From Pseudomonas sp. Bc-h (GTDB lineage: Bacteria > Pseudomonadota > Gammaproteobacteria > Pseudomonadales > Pseudomonadaceae), in contig NZ_MUIN01000004.1 of the NCBI RefSeq assembly GCF_002080045.1, positions 310,146 through 374,145 of the forward strand: 64,000 nt of DNA, in the 5' to 3' direction. The translations under genes and the position numbers were made by a program. The notes below the pieces were generated by a model that was not told the origin of the DNA, ran no database searches, and worked only from the letters and a program-made list of their open reading frames with translations. Shown here one piece after another: positions 42,646 through 53,600 of this stretch. The number at the start of each line of letters is the position of its first letter. Within the stretch, counting starts at the first letter, position 1.

Positions 42646-44370
42646 TCATGGCTGCGCCGCCGATGTGAGCAATTCCTTTAGAATCGCCGGTGGGTCCGCG
42701 CGCTTTCGCTGGCGGTAACTCCCCACGTGACGTACGAATAAAGTGGCGCGGGCGACCAGACTCTTGCCCAGCACCGGCCTGTGGCTGAGTTCTTCCTTTA
42801 CACGCTGAAGTTGCGCCTGAATCACCGCATCGGTGTAGCGCGTGCCGGTCGCAAGGTTGTCTATGTAAATCGCCAGCGCACCATCAAGCGCGCTGGTGCC
42901 ATTTTTGATGGCCACGGTGAACAGCCTGGCGCTTGCTTCATCCTTGGCATCGGCGGCCTGCTTCTGGCTTTTGCGCAGATTGGTCAGGCGGATGTTGTAG
43001 TTATTGATGGTTTCGACGACCAGCGCCGAGGACTGAATGAGGTTACCCACTGCCATTTCGCGCTGTTGTGCAATCAGAGAAATGCTGCGCTTGAGCTCTT
43101 CGTTGACCAACCCAAGCTCGGCTTGAAGCCGTGGATCGGTGCTTGAGGAGATGATCGTGTCCAGTCGTTTGGTCGGATCCTGGGCGTCGTCGATGGCATC
43201 TGTCAGCGAAGCCAGCCGCCCCTCTTGCTGCCATTGCTCGAACAATTCTTTGTAACGCGAGCGTGGCGCAGACAACGCACCGATTGCGATCCGAAAACCG
43301 GTAGTCTCGTTGCTCTGCTCGGTGCCATCTGCTGCGAACAGCGGATACTCGCGGCGCATGCCGGTGAACAACGTGCCCTCGCCCTCCAGATAGTTGCCTC
43401 CCTTGGCGACGAATCCGCCATAAGCGCCCTGAAGCCGCCCGGCGTGTACCAATTGGAACGACTCCTGAACCATTTCGGCGGCATTGCCGATCACGTCGAA
43501 CATGCCAATGGGGTTCGGCAGCCTGGTGCCGATGAGCATCAGGCGCGCGGTCTGCCCGGTGCCACCTGCGACCTGATTGAAAACGGCCCAGTCCCCCAGC
43601 GGGCCATCCTCGTCACTGCCGTCGATGCGGCGCGGAAACAACCGCCCTTCCAGCTCTTGGCGGCTCACCGCCTGACCGCCGCGGGCGGCGTATTCCCACT
43701 CGACCTCCGTGGGCAGACGTACGACCGCGACACCGCCGTCGCCATCGGTTTTTCCCCGGCCACTGATGGGTAAAAGATCACGGTAATATTTAATCAGCCA
43801 GGCGCTATACACCGCAGAAAAGCGCTCGGCCTCGAAGCGCGAAAGTCTGACTTTGGGCAAGCGCCCGGCCACGCCTTCGAACACTTCGCAGGCAGGTGCC
43901 GGTTCACCACTGGCCAGAGCCTGCGCTTGCGACATGACCTGAGCGTATTGCCGCGCCGTAACTTCATACTTGCCGATGAAATAAAGCATGGGTTTAAGCG
44001 GTGTGGCGGGATCCGTTTTTGGCAGTAAAGGACCGATGATCTTCCGCCAGCCGCTCGGCAAGTCGTCGAGAGTGAACTGACCGTTGATGAAGTCGCGGCG
44101 GTAACCGGAAATGAACGACTGCTTGTATCCCGCCTCCCCCTCGCTGAACGAGTAGCCCAGGCTGATTTCACGGTCATCCAGCGTGCCGCGAGCCAGGACA
44201 TAGACGTAACGCAAGACCATTTCGCCGTCACATGGCAATGGCAGAACCACGTCGCCTGCCAGCGGCCTGGGGTTGTCCAGCGTGTCGCCATCAGCAGCCA
44301 TGGCAGAAAGCGACATACCCAGGGTCGTGCTTAATGCCAGTGCACACAAAGCCCGACGCAACTCAAACAT
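42646..44370 (-). CDS. tagR: T6SS regulator TagR, sulfatase-modifying-factor fold
   Basis: A 574-residue exported protein. The start at 44370 opens a signal peptide (MFELRRALCALALSTTLGMS, cleavage near AMA-A). The central part has the FGE-sulfatase fold: YFIGKYEVTARQYA, VRLPTEVEWEYAARG, GMFDVIGNAAEMV and GFRIAIGA. No pair of active-site cysteines for formylglycine synthesis is seen, so it is a binding protein not an enzyme. A helical C-terminal region follows. TagR activates PpkA from the periplasm in HSI-I. The gene overlaps tagS by 8 bp. Confidence 0.82.
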   Translation of the reverse strand: MFELRRALCALALSTTLGMSLSAMAADGDTLDNPRPLAGDVVLPLPCDGEMVLRYVYVLARGTLDDREISLGYSFSEGEAGYKQSFISGYRRDFINGQFTLDDLPSGWRKIIGPLLPKTDPATPLKPMLYFIGKYEVTARQYAQVMSQAQALASGEPAPACEVFEGVAGRLPKVRLSRFEAERFSAVYSAWLIKYYRDLLPISGRGKTDGDGGVAVVRLPTEVEWEYAARGGQAVSRQELEGRLFPRRIDGSDEDGPLGDWAVFNQVAGGTGQTARLMLIGTRLPNPIGMFDVIGNAAEMVQESFQLVHAGRLQGAYGGFVAKGGNYLEGEGTLFTGMRREYPLFAADGTEQSNETTGFRIAIGALSAPRSRYKELFEQWQQEGRLASLTDAIDDAQDPTKRLDTIISSSTDPRLQAELGLVNEELKRSISLIAQQREMAVGNLIQSSALVVETINNYNIRLTNLRKSQKQAADAKDEASARLFTVAIKNGTSALDGALAIYIDNLATGTRYTDAVIQAQLQRVKEELSHRPVLGKSLVARATLFVRHVGSYRQRKRADPPAILKELLTSAAQP

Positions 44371-45565
44371 CTCTGATCCCTTCCGAAGCCTGGATGCGTG
44401 CCACTCTCCAGCCCCCCAACGCTGCAGCCATTGCACTGGCGCCGAGCGCAGCCAGCAGAGCCAGGCAGTAGTGACGAATCAGCAGATGGCTGGCGTACTC
44501 TCCCGGGCCTTGCACCAACAAATAATTAAGGCCGCGCTCCGCCAGGCAATAGAGCGCAACGCTGATCACTGATGCCAACCCGCCGCTGTAGAGCGCCTGC
44601 AAAACCACGAAAAGCAGAAGCGAGCCGGTACCAAAGCCAAGCAATCGCAGAACCGAAAGTTCGCGCCGTTTACGCTCGACCGCTGCCAACGCGCCCGCCA
44701 GCACTGCCGACCCCGCGCCCAGCACCGCGAGAGCGAAAATGACCCAGAAGACGATGGACAAGTTGCGACTCAGGGACTTCACCTGAGCAATGGTCTGAGC
44801 GTGAGTCGACACCAGCAGATTTTTTCCCGCGAAATACATCCGCAGCGGCTCGACATCGTCAAGGTCACGGGCGTAAAGGCGAAAGGCAGGGAAGACTCGC
44901 TTATCCTTGGTAGCTGGGGAGTCACCGTCCCAGCCAAACGCGTTTACGGCACGCCCGTCGCGAAAATCTTCAACGGCCTCAAGCAGCGCAGTCGAAGCGA
45001 ATATCGCATCTCGAGCAAAAGCCTTGATTGGCAGGATCCCGGTGACGAACACGTTTATGCGCTGGGCCTGTGTGTGCCCTGCGAGCTGACGATAAAAGCT
45101 CGCCTGGAGCCAATCGCCGGTCTTGGCGGCAAGTTTTTCAGCGGCTGTCTGACTCAGAAGCACACGGTCAATTTCGTTGGGCGGCAGCATGTCGCCCAAC
45201 AGCGGATCACCGAAATCGGTGGGGATCATTTCGACGTTTAGCGGTTGATCACGCGTCGGCACCGACAGATCGGCGGTCGCGGCGATCTGCCGTGTGCGGG
45301 GCAAGGCGAACGCTACGTCCGGCCTTCGCGCCAGCTCGTCGATGAAATCGATGCTGAATCGGCCACCGCCAACGGGGATCAGTTCTCGCACAGCAGGGTC
45401 GCGCTCCAGGCGTTCGGTGAGACTGCTGATCAACCCGAATTTGAGGCCGAACAGCACCAAAAGCGGTGCGATCACTGCTACCAACGCCAATACTGCGCCA
45501 GTCGAGAAGCGCGCATCACAGCGATAGTCTTGCCAGGCCAGAGAAGCCACCAAGGCGATTCGCAT
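44363..45565 (-). CDS. tagS: T6SS ABC-type permease TagS
   Basis: A 400-residue FtsX/MacB-like membrane protein. The start at 45565 overlaps the tagT stop by one base (TGATG); the frame extends further upstream only inside tagT. One helix at the N-terminus (VLALVAVIAPLLVLFGLKFG) and three at the C-terminus (about residues 250-280, 305-330, 350-380) surround a large periplasmic domain. With TagT it forms an ABC module that works with TagR and TagQ to switch on PpkA. Confidence 0.82.
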   Translation of the reverse strand: MRIALVASLAWQDYRCDARFSTGAVLALVAVIAPLLVLFGLKFGLISSLTERLERDPAVRELIPVGGGRFSIDFIDELARRPDVAFALPRTRQIAATADLSVPTRDQPLNVEMIPTDFGDPLLGDMLPPNEIDRVLLSQTAAEKLAAKTGDWLQASFYRQLAGHTQAQRINVFVTGILPIKAFARDAIFASTALLEAVEDFRDGRAVNAFGWDGDSPATKDKRVFPAFRLYARDLDDVEPLRMYFAGKNLLVSTHAQTIAQVKSLSRNLSIVFWVIFALAVLGAGSAVLAGALAAVERKRRELSVLRLLGFGTGSLLLFVVLQALYSGGLASVISVALYCLAERGLNYLLVQGPGEYASHLLIRHYCLALLAALGASAMAAALGGWRVARIQASEGIRDV

Positions 45566-46284
45566 CAGTGCGCGCCCTCCAACGTCGCGGTGATGCCGCC
45601 ATCGTCGTCCCGCACACAGGCGATGTGCAGCATGGGCAAACCGACCTCTCGAGCCAGGCACTCATCGTGTGTCGCAATCAAGCAACTGGCGCCTTGCCTG
45701 CGAGACCGTCCCAGCAACAGCTGCATCACCCTGTGTGCGTTCAGCGGGTCCAGCGCGGCAGTGGGCTCGTCGGCGAGGAGCAAGTGCGGGTTGTGCGCCA
45801 AGGCACGCGCGCAACTGACGCGCTGGCGTTGTCCGATGGAAAGCGCATGCGGCCTCTTCTCAAGTTGATCGCTGATTTCCAGCTGCGCCGCGAGGTCGTC
45901 GACGCAGCCGTCATCGTGCAGCCTCAACAGCTTGCGAGGCAGTCCGATATTGCCGCGTACATCGAGATAACTCAGCAACCCACCTGTTTGCAGCACGTAG
46001 CCAATTTGTCGACTGCGCAACTCGGCCAGACGATTCACCCGGGCATCGCGCCACAGATTGGCGACGTCGACAGGACCATCATCGGTGGCAAAGTCGAAGC
46101 GCCGGGATGCGTCCGGGGACAGCACCAGTCCCAGAAGATCAAGCAGCGTGCTTTTGCCACAGCCGCTCGGCCCGACCAACGCCAATTGCTGGCCGGCAGC
46201 CAGATCCAGGTGAGGGATCACCAGGCTGTACCGCTGGCTCCCTTCACCCCGGGTCTTGCGCACCTCCCGCAAACTCAGCATCAC
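45565..46284 (-). CDS. tagT: T6SS ABC-type ATPase TagT
   Basis: A 239-residue LolD/MacB-like ATPase. Walker A GPSGCGKST, signature LSIGQRQRV (an SIGQ variant) and Walker B LLLADEPTAALD are visible. It overlaps the ppkA stop by 4 bp and the tagS start by one base, so all are translated together. With TagS it couples ATP hydrolysis to the threonine-phosphorylation pathway; the transported substance, if any, is unknown. Confidence 0.85.
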   Translation of the reverse strand: MMLSLREVRKTRGEGSQRYSLVIPHLDLAAGQQLALVGPSGCGKSTLLDLLGLVLSPDASRRFDFATDDGPVDVANLWRDARVNRLAELRSRQIGYVLQTGGLLSYLDVRGNIGLPRKLLRLHDDGCVDDLAAQLEISDQLEKRPHALSIGQRQRVSCARALAHNPHLLLADEPTAALDPLNAHRVMQLLLGRSRRQGASCLIATHDECLAREVGLPMLHIACVRDDDGGITATLEGAH

Positions 46285-49247
46285 GGGAGCGTCGACAGTG
46301 GCACGCGATACAACGCATCACCCGGCTCGGCATCACCGAAACGGACCCAGTTGGCAAGGTCGTTGTGGAAGCTTTCATAAAGGCGGATTTTTGATTCCAG
46401 TTCCTCGATGAAATCTTCCTGCTCACCCACGCTCAGCGACAGCCACAGATCCTGCGTCATGCTCAGGGATTTGCTGCGATACGGCAGACCTTCCAGATAT
46501 TCTCCAAGCACGCCGCTGCGGGCCAGATTTGCACCCTGGCGCAACGCTGACGGATCACGGCTCATGTACGCACTGGCGCTGGCGATTTCCTGAAAGAAAT
46601 CCGTGGGCGAGGTTTGAGTCTTGCGCGCGGCATCGACGATCAGTTTCAGCGACTGCTGAAGATCGTTGAGCTGCAATTTGCTGAGCATCACGCATACCTG
46701 AAACATTGGAAGTGCGGGGTTGATCAGGTCACGGTCGGAGGTCCAGGCACTGACCAGTTGCGGAGCGCGCGCACCGCTTTGCTGCCCGAGAAAGTCCATA
46801 CGCATCGCGTAACCGATGGCGACGGATTTGTCGGTCACCGACGGGGCCGCCGACAGCGAAGGCGCGATCTGCGGCTGATCGCTGCGCACCTGATGAACCA
46901 GATCGGCGAACACCGAACCGATGTCCGACACTCGCGCACCAAATGTCTGCACATCGCCGCCCGGGACCGGAACGTACAAATCGCCGATACGCGGGTTGGC
47001 GTCGGCAGTCAGCGTGCGGTATTGCTGCTCGGCGAACGCGTGGTTCTTCTGGCCTGCGTCGGTTTTCAGGTGCAATGCGTAGATCTTGATCTGCTTGCCC
47101 AGCGCGGCCTGCCGGACCTCAGCTTCGTTCATCCGGGTGCTGCTGTAGGGATCGCTACTGCGCAAAGAACCGGCGTCGCTGACCAGCAGAATCAAGCGTC
47201 CGCCGTAACCCGACCAGTCCATTCCGTTGACTGCCTGCATCACCCCGGCGAAAGCATCCTCGTTGAATGAATGGCTGGACACACTGGTCGCCTTGACCTG
47301 TCGCGCCAACTCTAGAAAACGCTGCGGATCACGCCCTTGCTCAAGCGTGATCAGCGTCTTGCTGAGGTATTCAAGGCCTGGGGTCTGGCTGATATTGTTG
47401 CGAAAGCCCACCAACCCGAAGCTGACGTTATCCAGCTCCCCACGCTTGCCTATCTGGCTTTGCAGTTCGGCGACCACATCCCGTATCCGATCGATATAGG
47501 GCTGCATCGAAACGGAGGTGTCCACTACCAGCACAACTCCGGTACGGAAGGCGTTCTCGCCGACGGATCTGACGAGATCACCGGAAGCGGTCCTCTGCGG
47601 CGTGCTTCCAGGGTCGACGGAGGCGACGTTGAGCAACTGGACCGGCTGACCGTTCCGGTCGAAGGTTTCCATGGCATCGAAGATCGGCAGCAAATAGAAC
47701 TGGCGCTGCGCAACTGCGCTAGCGGCAGGCTCCAGCGCGAGCACCTGTTGCGTGTCATCGGCATTGCTCTGTGCATCGAGCAGCAGCTTTTTCGCCGCTG
47801 CCGGATCGTTCAACAGGCGCTCCAGCTGGCTTGGCTCACGCAGGAACATCGCAGGTGTGCGCCCCGAGCGCTCGCTGAACTTCAACACCAGAGCCTGCTT
47901 CCATTCACTGACCTGATCGGCACCGAGCCAGCCTTCGCTGTGTCCGTCACTGGCGGCGCCCACACGCAGCCACTGGGTGCCGTTGACGCGCCTGCGCTGA
48001 TATACGTACAGCACCGAAAACGCCGGGAGCACCTGCTCGCCTGACGCGCCGGGCTCGGTAGACAACTTCGCACCCGGCTTCGTCAGGACTCGCTGGAACA
48101 AGGTTTTCTTGTTCGGCATCAGTAACGGACGGTCGCCACCATCAGATTCAGCAGTCAGTAATTGCCCAGATACTGGGAGCAGGTTTTCTACTGACGATGT
48201 AGAGCGGCTTGTCGTGTTGGTACTTGGAGTTATCGTCGACGCCACAACCATCGTCGGTTTCTCGATGCTCAACCACCAATAACCACCAACACCCAATCCG
48301 AGCGCAGTGGCTAGTGCAACCGCGCCCAACGCAACTACCGGCCCTGAGCGTTGCACTGACTTGCCCGAAGTCGCGGGTGAGGGCGCAGGACTCGGAGGAG
48401 GAGCAGGCTCCGCAGGCAGCGGTAACAAACGAATAATCGTCGCATCCGGAACGTGAGGCGGCAGGCTGTCCAACGCCCGGATCAACTCATCCGCATTGGC
48501 GAAACGATCTTCACGATCCTTGGCGAGCAATTTGCTGAGGATGTGCTGATAACGGCCGTAATGGATCGGCAGTTCGGGAAGCGGTTCGGTCAGATGCGCC
48601 AATGCGGTGGAGAGCGCATCGGGGCCGTTGTATGGCAATTTTCCGACGAGCATTTCGTAGAGCACAACGCCCAGCGCGTAGAGGTCTGCGCGTCCATCGA
48701 TTTCAATGCCTCTTGCCTGCTCCGGGCTCATGTAGCTCGGCGTCCCCACAGCAAAACCGGCCTGAGTGAACTGTGTGCGATCGTCCAGCGACTTGGCGAT
48801 ACCGAAATCCGAAAGCACCGCAGAGCCGTTGGCGCGAAACAGGATGTTGGCTGGCTTCACATCACGATGGACCAACTCCTGCGCATGGGCGTAACTCAGC
48901 GCCGACGCGATCTGACGAACGTAAATAAGGCCTCGTTCGGCGCTGATGCCAGCAGCGACACGTTCTTTCAGCGTGCCGTTGGGCAAGTATTCCATCGCCA
49001 TGTAATACAGATTGCCGACATTACCAATGTCGTGAATGGTCACCGTATGCGGGTGAGACAACCGCGCCAGGGTTTTGCCTTCGCGCAGGAACCGTTCGCA
49101 GAACGTGGGATCGGTCCCTAGCGCCGCCGCCATGACTTTCAGTGCGACCTTGCGTTCGAGGGAGCGCTGCGTGGCGAGATATACGGTAGCCATGGCGCCT
49201 TCGCCAATCTCGCCTTCTATGTCAAATCCGGGAATCAATAGGTCCAT
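46281..49247 (-). CDS. ppkA: T6SS serine/threonine kinase PpkA
   Basis: A 988-residue membrane kinase. The catalytic domain fills residues 7-265 with the ATP lysine K37, HRDVKPANIL (127-136), DFG (147-149) and activation segment GTPSYMSPEQARG. A Pro-rich linker (PAEPAPPPSPAPSPATS) leads to one transmembrane helix at about 304-326. The periplasmic part has an SH3-like region and a von Willebrand A domain with metal site DTSVS (576-580). PpkA dimers phosphorylate Fha to start secretion. It sits between pppA (its opposing phosphatase) and tagT, as in HSI-I. Confidence 0.93.
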   Translation of the reverse strand: MDLLIPGFDIEGEIGEGAMATVYLATQRSLERKVALKVMAAALGTDPTFCERFLREGKTLARLSHPHTVTIHDIGNVGNLYYMAMEYLPNGTLKERVAAGISAERGLIYVRQIASALSYAHAQELVHRDVKPANILFRANGSAVLSDFGIAKSLDDRTQFTQAGFAVGTPSYMSPEQARGIEIDGRADLYALGVVLYEMLVGKLPYNGPDALSTALAHLTEPLPELPIHYGRYQHILSKLLAKDREDRFANADELIRALDSLPPHVPDATIIRLLPLPAEPAPPPSPAPSPATSGKSVQRSGPVVALGAVALATALGLGVGGYWWLSIEKPTMVVASTITPSTNTTSRSTSSVENLLPVSGQLLTAESDGGDRPLLMPNKKTLFQRVLTKPGAKLSTEPGASGEQVLPAFSVLYVYQRRRVNGTQWLRVGAASDGHSEGWLGADQVSEWKQALVLKFSERSGRTPAMFLREPSQLERLLNDPAAAKKLLLDAQSNADDTQQVLALEPAASAVAQRQFYLLPIFDAMETFDRNGQPVQLLNVASVDPGSTPQRTASGDLVRSVGENAFRTGVVLVVDTSVSMQPYIDRIRDVVAELQSQIGKRGELDNVSFGLVGFRNNISQTPGLEYLSKTLITLEQGRDPQRFLELARQVKATSVSSHSFNEDAFAGVMQAVNGMDWSGYGGRLILLVSDAGSLRSSDPYSSTRMNEAEVRQAALGKQIKIYALHLKTDAGQKNHAFAEQQYRTLTADANPRIGDLYVPVPGGDVQTFGARVSDIGSVFADLVHQVRSDQPQIAPSLSAAPSVTDKSVAIGYAMRMDFLGQQSGARAPQLVSAWTSDRDLINPALPMFQVCVMLSKLQLNDLQQSLKLIVDAARKTQTSPTDFFQEIASASAYMSRDPSALRQGANLARSGVLGEYLEGLPYRSKSLSMTQDLWLSLSVGEQEDFIEELESKIRLYESFHNDLANWVRFGDAEPGDALYRVPLSTLP

Positions 49248-49255
49248 TAGGGTCT

Positions 49256-49987
49256 TCAGCAGGCTTTGACGACAATCGCCGTGATGTTGTCGGGAGCGCC
49301 CCGGGTGAGCCCCAGATGCACCAGGCTACGAACCACCTGCACTGGGTCGTTGTGACCCAGCACATCACGAATCTCGCAGTCTTCGGCGGTCTTGTTGAGG
49401 CCGTCGCTGCAGAGCAGCCAGGTGTCACCCGGCAGGATTTCGAGGTTGACCATCGCCAGCTCCAACGCGTCCTCGGCGCCAATGGCTCGGGTAACAATGT
49501 TGGCCCTTGGATGCACACGGGCTTCGGCCTCGCTGAGCAAACCGCTGTCCTGCAGATCCTGCACGTAGCTATGGTCGCGGGAGATACGCCGAAGCTCATC
49601 GTCACGTAGACGGTAAAGCCGGCTATCCCCCGCCCAAAGACATACGCCCTGATTTCCGTTGACGGCCATAACCACCACGGTGCTGCCCATCATGTCCAGG
49701 CCGCGGCGCAGGGCTTTTTCGCGTACCGCAGTGTTCACTTCGGCCAGTACGGTACGCAGCGCGTGGGTGTAGATCGCCAGCGATTGCGCAAGCTCTACAC
49801 GCCGCAGGCTGTCGACGATGAGGGCCGCAACGTAATCCCCCGCCGCATGCCCGCCCATTCCATCGGCGATGGCCCAGAGACCATTCTCCGGCAACTCGAG
49901 AAGCGCATCTTCGTTGACCTGCCGCACCATGCCGACGTGGCTGTAGCCGGCGCAGTGGTAGTGGATGTTTTCAGGTATTGCAGACAT
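49256..49987 (-). CDS. pppA: T6SS PP2C-type phosphatase PppA
   Basis: A 243-residue protein phosphatase. QVNEDALLELPENGLWAIAD and the metal motif ADGMGGHAAGD (41-51) are the classic PP2C start, with LCSDGL and DNITAIVV near the end, giving the full set of metal aspartates. It removes phosphate from Fha and so shuts T6SS down. The ATG directly follows the tagF stop (TAGATG), and ppkA comes 8 bp later. Confidence 0.93.
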   Translation of the reverse strand: MSAIPENIHYHCAGYSHVGMVRQVNEDALLELPENGLWAIADGMGGHAAGDYVAALIVDSLRRVELAQSLAIYTHALRTVLAEVNTAVREKALRRGLDMMGSTVVVMAVNGNQGVCLWAGDSRLYRLRDDELRRISRDHSYVQDLQDSGLLSEAEARVHPRANIVTRAIGAEDALELAMVNLEILPGDTWLLCSDGLNKTAEDCEIRDVLGHNDPVQVVRSLVHLGLTRGAPDNITAIVVKAC

Positions 49988-50632
49988 CTAGATCGACGCT
50001 CCTTGTCCCAGCAGGAAGCTGGCGAATTTGGCGGCATCAGGCAACCCCTGATAGCGCATGAGGCCCGAAGCTCGCGCGGAGCCCTTTTCCCACCACAGAC
50101 TCGAACCCTCACAAGTCATGTCAGCGAGGGCTCGAAGGCGGATCTCAGAATCGTTGAGCTCCGTGCGTTTGGTAAAACGGCTGGCGGGTTCGCGGTCGGT
50201 TGCGGGTAAAAAACCGAGCGCCGAAACGCTGTGGTCGAAGGCTGAAAAATCAGCGTTCTCCTCAAGCGTCGAGAGCATCAGCGCTTCGACCTGTTCGAAC
50301 CAGAGTTCGGGGGAGCCGATCACTGCCGCCAGGGACTGATCGATATCGAGGGTCTGCGCGACAGTCAGCGGGAAATAACGCCCGACCCTGTCAATGCTAG
50401 GCATCAGTACACCCACCATCGCGCCAGGACCACTCACCCCCGCAGCAAGGACGAAACGCCACAACGGACTTACCAGATAGGCGTCGAGCCAACCCTCGCC
50501 GAGTTGCTGCTGACTGGCCCGCAGCCCCGCCGCCAACCATGCATCCCAGGGTTGAACGAAACTCTGGGGCAAACCGCGACTGACAAAGTCACCACGGCTG
50601 GCTACCTTGCCGTAGAAACCCAGCGTCGTCAC
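49988..50632 (-). CDS. tagF: T6SS post-translational repressor TagF
   Basis: A 214-residue protein with the TagF/DUF2094 opening GFYGKVASRGDFVSRGLPQSF and the WRFVLAAG and GRYFPLTV motifs. The start is GTG at 50632 and overlaps the tssM stop by 4 bp. In P. aeruginosa TagF binds Fha and blocks firing independently of PpkA. Here it is separate from PppA, as in HSI-I, not fused as in some other bacteria. Confidence 0.9.
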   Translation of the reverse strand: MTTLGFYGKVASRGDFVSRGLPQSFVQPWDAWLAAGLRASQQQLGEGWLDAYLVSPLWRFVLAAGVSGPGAMVGVLMPSIDRVGRYFPLTVAQTLDIDQSLAAVIGSPELWFEQVEALMLSTLEENADFSAFDHSVSALGFLPATDREPASRFTKRTELNDSEIRLRALADMTCEGSSLWWEKGSARASGLMRYQGLPDAAKFASFLLGQGASI

Positions 50633-53600
50633 AACCGCTCCGGCAAGCTGAAGCCGCTCAGTACACGGTTCTTGAACGGGTTAAAAGCGCTGTTGGCGCG
50701 CAATTCATAGGAAATACTGGCATTGTCGACCCGCATGCGCAGGTTGAATCGATCAGGCGATCCGCCCCCCATCAGATCCGATTGCTCCAGCAGACGGAAC
50801 CACGCCCACGGACCGTCAAGCGTGACACCCGAACGTCCGCTGGGAGACGGCGGCGAAATCGACAGGCGGACAACGCCAATGCTGCCGGGGTTGGGCCACT
50901 GCATCGCGACCTGGCGACTCGGGCCGTGGTCATAGCTGATTTGCTGGCCGTCAAGGTCGAGCAGGAACTGGTTGATCGACGCATCCATCGCCACCGGTTT
51001 GAGCTCGAAGCGCACAGAAGGCTGTACGCCTCCAGTGCGAAAAAAAGCATCACGAATCGCGGCCGCACGCTGAAAAGTCTGCAGAATCGAAACGTTGATC
51101 CCGAGCTTCTGCGCAGCCCCTGGTTGCCAACGCCAGACGGTGGCCGACGTATCGACATAACTTTGCAGGTACTTGCGGAAATAGTTATCCATCACCCCGC
51201 CCACTCCGAAAAATTGGCCGAAGTCGTCCAGCGTCGCGTCCCGCGCGCTGCCTGATGCCAGCGGATAACGGCCGCTAAGAGATTGGCGATAAATACTCAC
51301 CACATCACTGACCCACGCCGCATTCAGTTGCTTGCGCACCCCGCCCATCATGATATTGGTGGTTGAGCTGACCACCGATTTGACCAGTCCCTGCACCACC
51401 GGCGGTTGTCGGTCGACGTTCAGATTGACCCGCGCCGCGGCAGCGCCGGCCGAGGTCTTAGCCTCGTCGAGCAGCGCATCGCCACTGGCCCCGACCATCG
51501 CGCTGACCTGCACGTACAGCGCGTTCATGTCCGCCAGCACGCCGTCTATCGCAGCAGAACCTCCCTCGCCCTTGCTGACGAACGTATTGAGCTCGGCAAA
51601 ATGCGTCGTGACCGGGTCGTCAGCCATAGCCGACGTGGCTGTGCTACCCGTCTGCTCCTGACCGAGCATCGAACCCAGGCGCTGCTTGAGCTCATCGACC
51701 TCGCCTTCAACTCTCTTGCCTTGCTCGGCCAGCAGTCTTTCTTCCTGTTGCAGATTGGTTTCCCTGGCCACCGCCACCAGCAGTTTTTTCAGCGGCGATG
51801 CAGGCCCGGAAATCACCCGCAGCACATCAGCCGCCTGAGCGATGCTGGTGATCGGTATGAAGTCGAGATCAGCGAGTAGTGCATCCCACTGGCGCTGGTA
51901 ATCCTGGAAATAAAGCCGGCGTACATCGCCTGCAAGGCTCACGGCATTCTGCCGATCACCATTGTTGAGCCCCAGCACCCATTGCTCGTCAGCCAGCGTA
52001 CCGGCCTGGCTCAGGCTGGCTGCAAGGAACACCTCGCGATAACCCTTGGCCGTGTAGAGGCCACTCAGTGGATCGCCCAGAGCCTTGCCGCTCTTGCGGG
52101 AAATCACCAGCGCGGCGTCACGACCGGCAATCTGGGTGATGCGAAAGTCCGCTACACCTTCCGGCAGGATCTGGCGCTTTACCCGGTCATAAACACGCTG
52201 CGCCACAGGCAACTGTTGCAGCTGCCGACGCAAGTCATCGATCAAGCGCTGATCCAGAAGTGCATTGGGTGGATGCCGCTCGAACAAAGCCTGCAAATGC
52301 TCACCTAATGCCTGCCGCTGATCCGGCGGCAAGTCACGGGGCAAGCTCTGATCCCAATCCAATGCGACCCAGGCCTTGATGAAATCAGCGTCGTAATGCT
52401 CGCTGTCTGCAAACATCAGATAAGCCTTGAGGCCTTCGAAGAGGAAGTCAGAACTGCCGCCGCTGCGCAACTGCTCCTCGACGCGAGTCAGCAGCCGCGG
52501 CGCGAATACGGCAATGAGCAGTTTGCGATAAACACTGCTGGATTGCGCCTGGAGCATGTCGCCCTGATAAAGCCCTAAACCCTGCGACATATCCGGCGGA
52601 TCACTTGCCAGATTGCGCACGCCGTTGAGTAGCGCTAGCACCTCGAGAACATCACGCTGTGCAGGGCTCAGACTCTGTAAGGTCTGCCCAAGCGGAGCGA
52701 CCTTCTGATCAACCTGAGCGATGTAAACCTGATTGGCGCGATAACTGATGGCCCAGAACGTCCCGACAACCAGCACCATCGCGACGGTGGCAGCTAGCGC
52801 AGCGCGCGCCATCCATTTACGTCGACGCTCGACTTTGTGATTGACGCCCACCAGACCCCGTTCGGCGAATGCCACCGCCGTGAACAGCTTTTCAATAAAG
52901 TAACTGCGGCCGGTTTCCACCTGACGCGCCAGATGCTGGCGGTCCAGGTTCATGCCTTGGGCCATGGCGCCGATCAAGCGATCGATCGGGCTGCCTTCCT
53001 GGGTGCTACTGGTGAAATAAACACCACGCAGCAAGGCCCGCTCCTCGAAAGCATTGGGTTTGAACACGCCGTCGAGGAATGCGTGCAACGTCTGTTTCAG
53101 CGCGCCGAACTGTTGCGCGAAGCCATAGATCAGGTCGCGTCGCGCCGGGTCGCGCTCCTGCTGCAAGCGCTCGACCAGACGCTCATTCAACCGTTGCTCC
53201 AGCAACGCGAATTCACTCAAGAAGTCCGTCAGCGGGCCATCATTGTTCTGGCCGTCGTCCAGCGTGAAAGTCATGCCCCAGACTTGCGCTCTCTCCTCTT
53301 TGCTGAGGGCGTCGAAGAACTCAATGAAACCCGGAACCAGGTCGAGTTTGGTCAACATCACGTAGATCGGGAGTCGCACACCTAGCCGGCTGTATAACTC
53401 CTGAATCCGCGCTCGAATAGCCGCAGCATGAGCCCCGCGCTCGGCTTCACTGGTGAGTAAAAGATCCGAAAAGCTGATGGCAACGAAGGCGCCGTCAATC
53501 GGGCGGCGCGACCGCTGGCTTTTCAGCAGGTCGAGAAAGCCGAGCCAAGCGGCCTTGTCGATCTGCGCATGACTGTCCTGCGTGGTGTAGCGGCCCGCGG